Shown here piece after piece: positions 20,021 to 31,854 of a stretch of DNA of 64,000 nucleotides (within the stretch, counting starts at the first letter, position 1; every line of letters begins with the position of its first letter). A program made the translations under genes and the position numbers. The DNA comes from Posidonia oceanica (taxonomy: Eukaryota > Streptophyta > Magnoliopsida > Alismatales > Posidoniaceae). The notes under the pieces are model-generated. The model saw only the letters and a list, made by a program, of their open reading frames with translations, was not told the origin of the DNA and did not search any database. Where the stretch lies: the NCBI GenBank assembly GCA_037176725.1, contig JAZBRS010000049.1, positions 10,868,001-10,932,000 on the forward strand, read 5' to 3'.

Positions 20021-23000
20021 GAGCAAGGTCAAGCGTTGCGAGACCGTGGCTCAGGGTAGACAAGACACCCCTCCTGATGCCGGTTGGAGGCCAATGTTAC
20101 TGTTGGCGTGAGCAACTTATTCGGTGGATGCACCAAAAATCGTGACTCGTTACCTCAATGCAGATGTAAATGTAGACACTAGGATGCAGTGCTGATGCAA
20201 AGGCTAGTGTGCGGTGCTAATGCTGACGTGATGCTTATGCTAATGCTCATTACGCTGTACTCCGTTGGGGGGGACGCATGCGATGCATGCACGTGATAGT
20301 GTGGCAGAAAATGCAATGCAAAAGTGTCACTGGGCAATACAGATAGGAAGGCCAGATGACGATGTGCGCTGAGCAATGTACATCTCTAGCGTAGGGGTGC
20401 CATTCACTGAGCTTTTCTCTAAGCGAAGGCGATGCAGATGCTGTGTATGAGATGCTGGGGTTGTGCATGCGATGTTGGGCACGTAATGCCAAGGAAGCAA
20501 TCCTGGCCGTACACGACCGCAGGTGTTATCTCGAGCCAGTAGGCTGCAGAGAGCTGCGGGTGCTGAAGATACCACTTTAAGCAATGCGCGAACCAAGAGT
20601 TCGATTTCCTAAGCACGCAATGTCCGGAAAAATGGAATGTGGGAGTTGGTGTGATGACTACATGGAGTATAGCAGCGCAATGAGAATGCAATGCGATGCG
20701 ATGTTATGCAGTGAAATGCAGTGTATATACAGTGTGACGCTGGGCATGCGAAACCAAGAAAACGATCCTGGCTGCGCACTACCGCGCGTGCCATCCAAAG
20801 CAAGCAAGCTACGCAGAGTTGTGAATGCTGAGGATGCTACCTTAAGCAATACGCGAACCAAGCGTTCGAATCCTAGGTGTGCAATGTTCGTGTGATGATG
20901 AGATGCGATACTAGTATTGACTCTACTGGGGATACAAGGAAGGTATATGATGACATGCAATGAGGTGCTATGATATGCAACAGAATGCTATTACACTACA
21001 TGATGAAGGGGTGATAAGTTAATGGACCTATCGCCGGATAATTAGGGATTATCAGTCCTGTGAGGAGTTAACAGACTCATCACCGGATAGTTAGGGATTA
21101 TCGGCCTTGTAAGGAGTTAACGGACTCATCACCAGATAGTTAGGGCTATCAGCCCGGATGAGGGTGGAAAGTGGCGGGAATACCGAATCGGAAGGTGCAG
21201 CAGAGGTGTGTAGACCGTCCCGCGACAGTTGGGGATGTCAGCCCAATGAGGGTGAGACAAAACCAAATGGCTATAAAAATGAACCTGGTATCGAAGGCAG
21301 TGATAGGCCAGTGAGTCTGTCAGACAGGAGAGGTGATGACAAGTCGGATGACCTACAACCACGAATGCAAAGGGAATACCATACTCAAAGGTGTGGCAAA
21401 GGTCCGTAGACGCTCCCGTAACAGTTAGGGATGTCAGCCCAGATGCAGATGGAAATGTGATACCACGGGGTAGTAAAAAGATGCCCCTGGTATCGGTGGA
21501 AGATACCAGGGGACAGCCGAAGCACCCATTGCATCGAAATGCAAGGTGGAGACAAAACTAACGTGTTTACCAACCGAGTAGTTAGGGATACCAGCCTAGT
21601 GATGAGTTGTCGGACTCATCGCCGGATAGTTAGGGCTATCAGCCCGGTGATGAGTTGACGGACTCATCATCGGATAGTTAGGGGTATCAGCCCGTGGGTG
21701 ACATTTTGACAGGTGTCAACCGGGCAGTTAGGGTTGCTAGCCTAGTGATGAGTTGACGGACTCATCACCGAATAGTTAGGGGTATCAGCCTGTGGCTAAC
21801 ATTTTGACGGGTGTCAACCGGGCAGTTAGGGCTGCCAGCCCGATGCAAGGAGGATGGATGTAAGGGCTCACCGTGTAGGATGTGCAATGCCGGTGGGGAA
21901 TGCAATGGGTAAATGCAAGGGAAAATGCAGGGGCCCATCATGGTGGGCAGCCAAAACGGGTAGAAATGCATGGGGAGAAGTGCAAGAAGGAATGAGAGGA
22001 CCCAACATGGTGGGTGTGCAATGGTCTTAGCACATGCATGTGACATGACGGTGAGTCGAGGTCATGCAGGTCATCACAGACCACCCAACGTGGTGGGTGA
22101 CCAAAAACTGGAAAGCGCGGAGCCTCTGAGCAAGGGCTTAGAAAAAGTGATGGTCCTTGACTCCGATTTTCGAAAAGAGGGCGAAGGAAAGGTAGTTTAT
22201 TATGCATATATGTTTTTGTGGCTTTGGATTCAAAGCAGCTGTTTGGCGAGAGGATGCTTTTACACTTCCCGACTCAGGAGTTCTCGATCCTCGAGCAATG
22301 CCATGTCGAGTTGTGGTTGGTGGCTCTCATTCTCACTCTTGGTTCAGGATGAGGCCTCAGTTTTGCAGAGTATAGCCTTTGACTGCAGGTGGGTAGCAAA
22401 GACGTCGGGTGTAGCTTCATAACCTCCGTCTTAATTCCTCGGAGACCGACTACTGCTTTTGACGCTCTTGGAGTGATTTTTCTTTTCCCTTCTTGAGTGA
22501 TTGGAGTTGCATCTAGCCTGCCAGGGAGGTAGAGTTGTTGTTTGCACGAGGGATTGGAGCGTGCTTCCGTGCTCGGAGGGTGGGGTCAAGTTCTCCTGAT
22601 GATGTTTCTTGTGCATTTGGAAATGTTGTGCTTGGAGTTGGAGGTTGAGGCGGCTTCGATGTTTGTCTGAGTCACTCCTCTCATGGGCGTCTTCTTTCTT
22701 CAACTTCTTTCTTCATTTTTCTTTTATGCCCAGATGCATATCATGCCATTTCTTTTCTTTTTGCTCACATGATCTCAATTCTTTTGGATATGCATTTGCT
22801 TCACCCTCTTGGGGTAGCGGTCCCTGATGAAGCGTTAAGAGTTCAGCTGTTTAGCGTACACCTTTAGCCTTTGCTTTGTGTACAGGCAGCCTCTAGCTAT
22901 GCTCTGCTTTGCTTTGGTTCTCTCTATGTCTGGTGGACTCTCTTGATTGGATTGATCTCGCTTTCTGAGTTTCGCGCTTAGTGAGATTTTCTAATCTGCT

Positions 23001-23487
23001 CTAGGTCTCATGCTGTGGCCACACGTGATGAAATGGCACTGCTCGAGTGAGTTCTGCCTGAGACAGTTGACGCCTGACATCCTCTCGGTGATGCTTGTTG
23101 TCCGAAGCTGAGTTTTTGGAATTATACAAGTTTTTATGTGTTTTGTGGGTTTTACACATGTTTTTGGGTTTTTCATTAGTTTTGTATTTTTTTAATGATT
23201 TTTTCTGTATGGAAACGTAAAATCAAATACTGGCAGAACGGGAAAAACATGTTTTTTGTTTTTGTTTTTTTTTTGCATATTTGATTTTTTTGGTGTTTTG
23301 TGTTTTCCAAGATGCAGGAAATGGAATGCCTATGCATGAAATGAAATTGCATGTTTTGGGTTTTCTATGATTTTATATCTTTTATTGTTTTCTGATAAGG
23401 CGAGAAAATGCAAAAACAAAACCAAAGGAACAAAAAGACAATGCAGGAAATAAAAAGAAAGTAAGAGGGACTTACCTGTCAGCAGCC
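20021..23487 (-). other. Repeat-rich 3' non-coding region of element B
   Basis: Homologous in order to the 3' region of element A but shorter. It holds about two units of the 260-bp repeat (20400-20940), runs of the 47-bp repeat (21011-21155 and 21595-21845), the GATACCAGGGG inverted motif (21479-21520), and the ORF-like stretch 22431-22703 that parallels 8840-9109. No pol domain in any frame. Confidence 0.7.
21011..21155 (-). repeat. Three tandem 47-bp repeats in element B
   Basis: Plus-strand reading GAGTTAAC(A/G)GACTCATCAC then CGGATAGTTAGGGATTATC, units at about 21011, 21060 and 21108. A second run with GATGAGTTGACGGACTCATC units lies at 21595-21845. Confidence 0.8.
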
Positions 23488-26017
23488 TCAGGGTGGAGGT
23501 GCTGGGTCTGCTCCAATGTGGCTGGTGCTGTCGGCGGGGTCCGCTGGGATGATCGGCGATGTTGTAGGGTCTGTTGATGGCAGTGTCGGGAGTACTGGGG
23601 CCGCTGGAGCTGCTGATGGCAGTGTCGAGAGCATTGGAGCTGCTGGGGTTGAGGGAGATATGGACCTAGATGGTGCTGCGATCGAGTTTGTTGGTGATGC
23701 TACCGCTGCGTCTTCGAGCATCCCCTAGGCAAGCTGGGAAAGGTTAGAAGAGGAGGTTGCGCCGATGGGATCGGAAGGATCAACCGGGGCAGTGCTGAAC
23801 TCAGAAAGGACAGGGGTGAGGGAGAAGACCCCCGAGGTTCCGACATCTTCGGAGCCTGCAGGCTCGAGAGAGGAAGGGTCGGCTACACTAGGGTGTGCGA
23901 GTGCTGGTGCAGGTGTGCATGCAAGTGTCGGTGTAGGTACTACCTCCTGCGCGACAACGCTGATGATCTTTCGATCGATTAGGCGCTGAACGACATCCCG
24001 TAAAGTGAGGCAGTCATCCATCGAGTGCCCCGTGGCCCGATGGAAACTGCATAACTAATCCATGTTATGCCACCACGGAGGGGGGTTCACTGACGGACGA
24101 ACAGCCGAGAGTCTCAAAAGTGACTCAACATGGGGAAAGATGACACTCAAAGGCTCGGCCAAAGGAGTGTAATCGCATTCGGCACGACGAGGTCGTCTTT
24201 GCCCCAGTTGGAGTCCTTGTCGAGCTAGTGCGATGTGTTGCATTGGCTCGATGGTGGTAGTGTGTGCAAGATCATGGGCGTAATCTAGCAGAATAGAGTC
24301 TGGCTGACTTGCTGCATCGGCAGGCTCTGTTGGAGATTCAACGTATGCATTGGCGTGCTGTTCGGAGTAGCCAGTGACGGAGTCGTTGTTGTTGTTGCTG
24401 CTACTGGAGGTGTTGTTGGCCTGCCTTGCCATTGCAGAGAGTGAGGGGAAATTTCCACTTCGAAGTAAGCTTTCCACGCGAGCGCCAGCTCTAATCAGCG
24501 ATGCATAACTAGTGACTGGTTGGATGGACGGCAGGGCTCTAGTCGCTGGCTGCGCTTCCTTTATGATCATTTCGATAGATTCCTCGTTGGAGGGTCTATC
24601 TCTGACCTAGACGACTAAGGAACGCCAGAGACCGACATACTCCCCGAATGGCTCGTGGGGCCTCTACCGGATGGCGACAAGATCCTCTCGCTTGGGGATC
24701 AAGTCGAGGTTGAAGGAGTACTGTTCGATGAACGCCTGGGAAAGATCTTTCCAAGTTTGGATCGCGGCCATGTCAAGGGAAGTGAACCACTTCAGCATGG
24801 GGCTGGTCAGGCTCTTCTGGAACAGACGGATCAGGAGCCTTTTGTCAGCCTGAAGTTGAGCAAGGTCTCCGCAGTATGCCCTCAGATGCGAGATGGGGCA
24901 GCCTCTACCATTGTACTTTTCGAATTTTGGGATGCGAAATTTCGAAGGGAGTGTGGCCTTTGGAAATTAGCAGAGGTCTCGGAATTGGTAGGATTGGCGA
25001 TCCATGCCTTGTACTTGACGAAGTGCCCTTTCCAGATCACCGATCCTGACAAGGAGGGCGTCAGAAACTGCTGCCGGTGATGATTGTGCAGCTGCGGCAG
25101 GGAAAGCGTATGTTGTATGGGTCACGTGAAAGCGCTCCTCCAGATCCACCATCACGCCACCTGGTGTCGAGGTGTGAGGGCCAGCATACCCGTGTAGGGG
25201 TGAGAAGTGTTGTGACATGCATGCTGGGGTCTGAACCTGATGCAAATGGGGTGAATAGATAGCATGCAGTGCAGTGTGTGGGAGCAGCAGCCGTTGCACT
25301 GACACGGTCCTGGGCACAAACTCTGAGGGTGCTGTGCTCCTGCCAATCCAAGAGACTAGTGACTAAGTGATGGAGTAGCATGCCGTGGATGGTGCTGTGT
25401 AGATGTAGGAGGCAGATAAGGTGCCCGCATCGCTGGAGCTGTGAGGAACTAGGGCGATGGCAAGGGCGGAAATGTAGTGTGGTGAGCCTACAAAGTTATG
25501 GTGGGCTGCACCGGAACCTCAAGGGTCGGAAGGAAAGAGTGGACCGCAGTCGAGTCGAGTGCAAAAGCCATGTCTCGTAACTTTTCGGCCTTAGCCAACA
25601 GACAACGTGCTCGTGAGGTAGGGGACTCGTCGATTGACAAGCCAGGGTGCAAAGGGGTGTCCACCAAAGGGGGCACGAAAACAGAGGAGTCAACAAGGGG
25701 AGACCTTATGACAGAAACAGCTGCAGAGGACTGGATTCCTGAGGTGGGAAGGCCCTGGAAAGGAACGAAAAGCGACGCTCCTGGAGCCTGAGTGGCGGTT
25801 GTAGATACCCCGTTTTGGCACTCCCTTCATGGTAGTGTAGTCTGTTACGTTAGGTCGTCCCTAGAAGCTCTTTGCTCAATCTAGGACCTCTCACTTGAGC
25901 CAAACACATATTCTCTAGTTCAAAACATTATTTTTATCCCTTATTAAGCTTTAAGTGTCAACAACTTGAATGTCCTTCATTTGTTGACCAAATTTGGAAG
26001 TTGGATTGACCAAGGGT

Positions 26018-26073
26018 GTTATACGCTTGATTCCCAGCTTATAACGTTGGATGCTAGTTTTCCATCGTCTAAC
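26018..26073 (+). repeat. Two end-to-end 28-bp palindromes in U3 of LTR D
   Basis: Units 26018-26045 (GTTATACGCTTG, ATTC, CCAGCTTATAAC) and 26046-26073 (GTTGGATGCTAG, TTTT, CCATCGTCTAAC) abut exactly. Each is a 12-4-12 inverted repeat. Confidence 0.8.
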
Positions 26074-26248
26074 GCGGAAGCCCAGTGCCAGCCACAAACT
26101 TTCTTTATTTGGCCAAATACAAAATCTGTGTTTTTGCCTTCTTTAGACTCTGTTGACCGGTCAAGGCAATTAACACTAGTTTAATGACATTTAATCAACT
26201 TTTAATTGGGGAATATTCCTTTATCCTGGCAGTTGTACCTCAGAGGTC

Positions 26249-26304
26249 GTTATACGCTGGGATTCCAGCTTATAACGTTATACGCTGGGTTTCCAGCATA
26301 TCTC
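26249..26304 (+). repeat. Second pair of 28-bp palindromes in U3 of LTR D
   Basis: Units 26249-26276 (GTTATACGCTGG, GATT, CCAGCTTATAAC) and 26277-26304 (GTTATACGCTGG, GTTT, CCAGCATATCTC) abut. They lie about 65-120 bp upstream of the TATA box. Confidence 0.82.
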
Positions 26305-26368
26305 ACCCCTGAATTTGAAAGTTTGCTGATCTAGTCATTCAATTCCTTTTTTGTTCCTCCCCTGCTTC

Positions 26369-26376
26369 TATAAAAG
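26369..26376 (+). promoter_or_regulatory. TATA box of LTR D
   Basis: TATAAAAG inside CCTGCTTCTATAAAAGCAAGG, an inverted repeat centred on the TATA box. The same arrangement is in element G at 51873. Confidence 0.75.
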
Positions 26377-26746
26377 CAAGGGTACCCCCACAAGGTCAAG
26401 GAAATGGATTTTTGGGGGGATGGATTTTTGGAGAAGAGAAAATTTTGAGTGGAAAGAATACAATTTTTAGAGAAAAGAATCAGATCGGATTTTGAAAAAT
26501 AGTGGAGAGATTCCTAGAGAGAAACTAGATTTTGAGAGAGTTTTGAGAAAGGGGATCCCGAGTAAGAAAAAGCTGGAGTCTTCCTCTGTCGACAGCAACA
26601 TCATGTCGATGCATTTGGCACTCTGTGCATAAATAAAAGGGGGCTCTCTCTTTCAGTTTCTTTTTTTCATATCATATTTTAATTTCGTAGTATAGCAAAG
26701 CATATTCATTTCCATTAGTTGCAACTGGGGGGATCAAACCCCTCGG

Positions 26747-26851
26747 GTAAGTGTTTTTCCGTGTTTCTTTATGTTCTATTCTATATACTTTGAATAAGCT
26801 ACTACACCATATTAATCCATACTTTTGTTTTTCTAACATCTGTTTTACAAG
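26747..26851 (+). promoter_or_regulatory. Intron-like segment in LTR D
   Basis: Donor-like CCTCGG/GTAAGT at 26747 and acceptor-like TTTTACAAG ending 26851. Equivalent pairs lie in LTR E (44168-44277), LTR F and LTR G (52263-52384). Splicing is inferred. Confidence 0.45.
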
Positions 26852-27325
26852 GAAGAAGAAGAAGAAGAAGAGACTCATCAAGCACGGGCACCCTTGGGCA
26901 ACGCCGGTGTTGTCCCAAGGTAGCCGAACCCACACCCCACATCTCCCAAGGCGTCTCGAGGGTCGGCAAAAGTGAACCTAGAGTGGCGATCACACCAATT
27001 TCATCACCTATGGAGTGACGGAGTTGGATACCAAAAAAGGGGCACTGAGAGAGTGAGGCAACAAGTAAACAAAAGAACAAAGCTTCTTCTCCTCACCTCA
27101 CAAACACCAAAAACCCCATATCCACAGTCTGACGATCATGGTTGCTCCGGTGACAAGCTCCAGATCGACTTGAGGCTGCCCTTGTTCCAGAAAAAGGGGT
27201 TGGGAAGTCTCTTGCACCAGAACAGGAGAAGAGACGGCAGATGTCAAAGCGAGGGAAGGAGGGACCGAAATCGGGATCTCCTCCGACGCCAAAGAGGAGG
27301 AAGGCTCGCTGGTTTGCTGGGCCAT

Positions 27326-28464
27326 AACGGACCGCAAGTAAGTGCGAATGGGTCTGCAGCTAAAAGCAGAGACACGAGACCTAAGACGAGCTATTGTCGG
27401 AGGCGACAGATAACTCAGAGACAAAGAGGAGGGATGCTCGAACTCCTGGTTGAGGATCTCTCAACTACCTGCGAACAGGCAAAACAACAAAGGCGTCAGG
27501 GGATGGACGCAATGCAAGTTATTAGGGTGGAATGAATGGCACACATGCAGATGAATGCCCTATTATGCGCTCTCTCACCATGCATGTCCTAAGTAGGTGG
27601 CCTAGTCGGACTCACTCAGGGGTATAGGTTTATTGACTCTAGGTCAAAAAAAGGAGGTCCCCGTCTAAATCCAGGCCAAAGCTCAGGCAAACAATGGACG
27701 GTGTGTTAGGAGCCTCGACCCTGCCAAAGCATGGATTGTACCCTCTACTAACACCGACGCAACCCCGGACAAGGGGAGACAGGCCGACTTGCTTGCCCTA
27801 CGCCAAAATGATGGAACAAGAGACCGGGACTATCCTTCTCAGACTAAGTGGGTGGACTCAGGGATGAGAAGATGTATGCTTTCTAGTATGACCAATCATG
27901 CAGATATGCTGTTAAGTGTTTTACTTGCATTTTATTTAGCCAAAGGGGAAAATTGCACGTTTTGGCTCTAATTGTGCTTAAAATTTAAAGTTTGGTTTTA
28001 TTTGTTGCTTTTAAATTAAGCCAAAAGGGGAGCAAGCATGTTTCTAATATCCTAAGCATGGCAAAAGTATGAAGGGGAAAGAAACATGGAGTCATGGCGT
28101 GCAAGCAATCATACAATAAGGAAAAAGGCATGTGCAGGTGTTGTGGACATGACAGTGAAAAGAAAGCACTCATCATATCAAAAGGCAAGAATACATGACA
28201 TGTGCATGTGTGGTGGCATAGCAATTGTGTAAAACAAAGCATTTACCACTCAAAAGGCATGTATTATTATGCCAAGCAAGTATTTAGGCATGTATAAGCA
28301 AGAAATAAAGCAATGTAAGCAAACATGGCAATAAGCAAGAAATAAAGCAAGTAAAGCAAATAGGCAAGCAAGCAAGCAAATAAGGCATGCATAAGCGTAA
28401 AAAACCATGCGAACAAAAAGCCAAAACGAAAGTCGAAGTCTATAATCCCCAGCGGAGTCGCCAC
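27326..28464 (-). other. 5' leader and primer binding site of element B
   Basis: The primer site TGGCGACTCCGCTGGGGA runs on the minus strand from 28463 to 28446. The leader shares the conserved block of A and C (about 27540-27890). A pyrimidine tract with CAG at about 27469 (minus strand) is the acceptor-like site. No gene seen. Confidence 0.65.
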
Positions 28465-29515
28465 TGTAGCGATCCCATCGAATCGACACGTCCATGCGCG
28501 CTGCTAGAGCTCGCGCGCACCGACCGATGAGAGGCCGCTGATAGCGGGTGGATCCGAGGAAGGAAACTCGACTTGAAAACACCGAAAAAGTGCATAAAAA
28601 CAAAGATAAAGCAAATTCGGAGTCGCCACCTAGTCTATTAAATCGGAAGACGAGAAAAACTGAGGAAAGCATGAAAAATGCAAAGAGGTGCAATGCTATG
28701 CAAAAATAAATAACTCGTGCCTAGGATAAGGGCATAATGGTCATTGCGAGCCAAGAGAAAGCGTAAGGACTCCTGTTACGCATGGGGAAGGTGTTAGGCA
28801 CCCTTGATACGCCCAAAATCGGTCTTTCTAGGCTTCTCGCTCGCATATGCAGGAATGTCGGCAAATACTTGCCTTTACTGTATGCCCGAAGGGTGATAAT
28901 GCTATGCCATGCTATGAATGCTTTAATTTGCTTAAATGTCATTTAGAAAACATGCCATGTTTAGTGAAAACATACCAAAATGGATGATTAAGGATGCAAT
29001 GCCATGATGTAATGGTAAACAAGCTAAGGAAACAGAATCAGAGCTAAACAAATTAAGTAAATGAAAAAACAAGGCGGCAAATATGGCATCTGTCCACTGT
29101 CTGAACAGTGGCCTGAGTCGCCGGCCAGCAGCGCGACGGCATGGGGCACCAATCGGAGCGACGACAGCACAGGGTGCCGGGGTGAGTGGCGGCGGCTCCA
29201 GTTGCCTTTCGGACGGGTGATGGAACCTACTGCTCACTGCTTCAGACAGCCAACTTCATCGCTAGCAAGAAGGCATATAAATGATGCAAAATACGTAATA
29301 AACCACATGGCAATGCAGAGGACATACCCAAGATTAAAACCATATAATCATGATGCAAAATGAAAGTCTAGATCACAAGTTATGGCGGCTCAAAGTCACG
29401 CTAGAGGACTTCCAGAAGCAACCCAATAGTCCCAAACAACGACCTTTGACGTCCATTTTGGCATGCAAGCGATGACGAAAAATTCAACTAAGCATACATA
29501 GAGCTAGATGGCATA
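28465..29515 (-). repeat. 5' LTR of element B, truncated
   Basis: Matches 17745-18770 of the 3' LTR with scattered substitutions, then stops where element C begins (29516). The missing about 1.2 kb of LTR is not found elsewhere in the window. Confidence 0.85.
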
Positions 29516-31833
29516 TGTTGACACCCCATTTTGATGGTCGAACGATGGTGGATTTCTCCAAAAGCAAGCTCGAATCTCGGTATGGTAGGCTCAAACCTTT
29601 CCCCATTTAAACCCCACCAAAACCCTTCAGAATTAACCCAAAATCCCAAAAAAGAAAAAACACTTAAGCCCATTTACGCAGAGACTCTGGCCCACCAATA
29701 GCCCAACCAAGCCTGTAGCAAGCCCTGTTGGAGAGGGAGACCCTTGGTCGCCACAGGTAGAGGTGACTAGGTGTTGTCGCCCATGCTAGTGACGACACGG
29801 TTTGTCGCCCTTCACGGTGGCGACTTTTTGCAATTCTCTCCTTCCGCACGCGGTTCAAACTTGCCGCGTGCACAGCCACGTTTGCCGTCTCCACCCGTCA
29901 CCTCCGGACAACTTTCGCGTCCCCTACCACCCTGCCACCTTGCCAGGAGTTACTACCCATCTCCTCGTCGGCTTGCCACTGTCCAGCCACCCACAGTTGC
30001 ACCCGAGATAAAACCCATCTCCAATCTTGAATTTCAAACCACCACACCCACCTCAGAGCTTCCACGCCCATTTTCCAGAGCCTCCGAGTGATCCCCCATC
30101 TCCAAAGTGTTCCTGTGAGCATTCCCGAGTGATCCCTGAGCCTTCCCCGAGCTTCTACCACCGTTCGAGCTCGCCTTCAGTCATCTTCCCCAACGCCGAC
30201 GAACTTCAAGCCACAATTCCAGTGCCTTTCTAGGTTGGTTCTCTCCCCTTTTAGTGTAGAATCGTTCGTGGCTTCCTTATGTGTTTTTTCCACGTTTTCT
30301 CCTGGGGTTTCCTCGTCGTTTTCACGTTGTTTGCCAGTGACACAGAGGGTGTCAACGGTGGCCGCTGGTCGAGGTGGAGGGGGGCCTCTGGCCATCCTTT
30401 TCTCTTTGTTTTCTTACCACACTTAACCCCCTCACCTCCACGAGGCTTCCCAACACTGTCCTTGGGCTCGCCGGCAACCCAAATGGCCGGAACCCATCGA
30501 TCAAGGCAGCCAAAAGGGGAGGGGATGGGTGGAGCAATCCACCCAATCATTTTCCACACCGAGGGTGTGGTTGTGTTCGTGGGAATGCCGTTGTGCTTCC
30601 CTGATTCTCACACGTCTTTTTAGCACCACCGACGAGGAGGAATTGGCCACCAAAGGCCGACGAAGGAACTACCACATCAGTCGCCCCTTTCAGAGGCGAC
30701 TCGATTGGTTTTCGAGCAGTTCCTCGGCCAGACTTTGGGCCAGGATACCTCTTAGCTTCGGCCACCGTTGTCCATGTTTAATGGCTGTTTTTATTCATGG
30801 TTGTGCGCTCTTTAACTTCATGCATTTAGTTTCTCATTCTACATTGTCCTTGGCACGGGATTTGGTGGCAAAGTTCGTTGTCTAGACTGCCTAAGCTGCC
30901 AGTTTTGGCGCCGCTTCAAGTGGCGACCCAACTGGTTTTCCAGGTGGTTTCTAGGCCAACTTTGGGCTGGTGTATCTCGGGACCTGGGCTATCATTTTCC
31001 AAGCTTTTCATATAGTTTTGATCCTGAGCATGTCTTCTTCATTTCCATGTGTTTTGTTTTATGATTCGAGCCGCCTTGATAGCGTTTTTTGGGCGATGAA
31101 TGTCCCTATTTGAAACGGGTCAGGCCGCCTGTGCATGCGGCGACTAAGCCAGATGCCACCTCAGTGGGCGACTTCTCTGCTGCCTCTGCGTAGGCGACAG
31201 TGTCGACGCCCCTGGAAATGGCGACTTGTGGTGTCGCCAGACGCAGTGGCGACCTGGACCTGGGAACCAACAGTGGGCAGAGCTCCTTTCCTCTCCACTT
31301 TGCATGCTTGTTTGCTTGCCTTGGCTTTGCTCCAACCTTGCTTTTCTCATTTGCTTATCTTTATCATGTCTCTTTGCCTTGTTTAATCACTTTAACATGG
31401 TTTTTGGCTAAGCATTGCATGGTTTGTAAAATGCATCTTGCATACCGCCTTAAGGCGAACATAAACTGGCGTTTTACGCCAACATTTAGCCACATAAGAG
31501 CGGAAAGTCAAGAAAGACCGATTCTTCGGACGTGTCGAGAGTGCTTAACACCTTCTCCACGCGTAACAGGAGTCCTTACCCTTTCTCTGGACCGGTAATG
31601 ACCATTTTGCCCTTGTCCTTGGCACGAGTCATCTTTCTTTGCATAACATTGCATTCATTTGCATGTTTTCTTGCATTTCGTCGGTTTTCCTAGTGTTCCC
31701 GTTTTAATAGATTAGGTGGCGACTCCCTTTTTCTTTATCTTTTTGTTTTCCCTCTTTGCGTCGCTCCATCCGTGAAGTTCCTCTTCTCGTTCGGACCCGC
31801 TTTGGTCCGGATCTGTGGGATCAGGCACTAACA
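29516..31833 (+). repeat. 5' LTR of element C (2318 bp)
   Basis: Starts TGTTGACACCCCATTTTGATGG and ends GGCACTAACA just before the primer site. It has many GGCGAC motifs (29760-29825, 31130-31260) and the conserved R/U5-like block at 31535-31615. The limits rest on terminal motifs and the primer site, as no partner LTR is visible. Confidence 0.75.
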
Positions 31834-31836
31834 AGC

Positions 31837-31854
31837 TGGCGACTCCATTGGGGA
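31837..31854 (+). promoter_or_regulatory. Primer binding site of element C
   Basis: TGGCGACTCCATTGGGGA, three bases after the LTR end. Confidence 0.75.

Larger units (their letters stand above)
25800..27146 (+). mobile_element. LTR D: solo LTR of the G family inside gag of B
   Basis: Starts TGTAGATACCCCGTTTTGGC, like the LTR of element G at 51286, and stays similar to ATATCCACA at 27126. Similarity to G continues about 15 bp beyond that into the primer-site region (GTCTGACGATCA). The best flanks are GCGGT (25795-25799) and CCGGT (27147-27151), a one-mismatch duplication, which places the insert end at 27146 rather than at CA. The gag frame of B continues across these flanks. So D is a solo LTR or an LTR with a scrap of leader; the 3' boundary is uncertain. 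Confidence 0.75.
23488..27325 (-). pseudogene. gag: gag of element B, split by LTR D
   Basis: The ATG at 27325 (MAQQTSE) aligns with gag starts of A and C, and lies 144 bp after a splice-acceptor-like CTGTTCGCAG. Coding sequence runs to about 27147, is interrupted by LTR D (25800-27146), and resumes at 25799. Fragments carry the gag core near 24880-24970 and a knuckle CSFHRATGHSMDDC (24051-24010), followed by a DVVQRLIDRKIIS helix also present in A. Frames shift several times (for example near 25380, 24600 and 23725). The C-terminal Ala/Pro/Ser repeat (23721-23488) mirrors that of A. Confidence 0.82.
17745..29515 (-). mobile_element. Element B: gag-only Tat-type LTR retrotransposon, 5' LTR cut
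   Basis: Minus-strand element with 3' LTR 17745-20007, PPT, 3' repeat region, broken gag, leader, primer site and a truncated 5' LTR (28465-29515). It is a sister of element A: same LTR termini, PPT, primer site, gag and 3' repeats. No pol is present. It is inserted in the pol of S; the left flank is ATACT (17740-17744), and the matching duplication should lie right of the window or has been lost. LTR D lies in its gag and element C interrupts its 5' LTR. Confidence 0.88.

Noticed and set aside
20861..20880. GTTCGAATCC as a tRNA/SINE B box in the 260-bp repeat of element B
   Set aside because: Only one unit matches; the other units in A and B are degenerate at this place, and no A box lies at the right distance.
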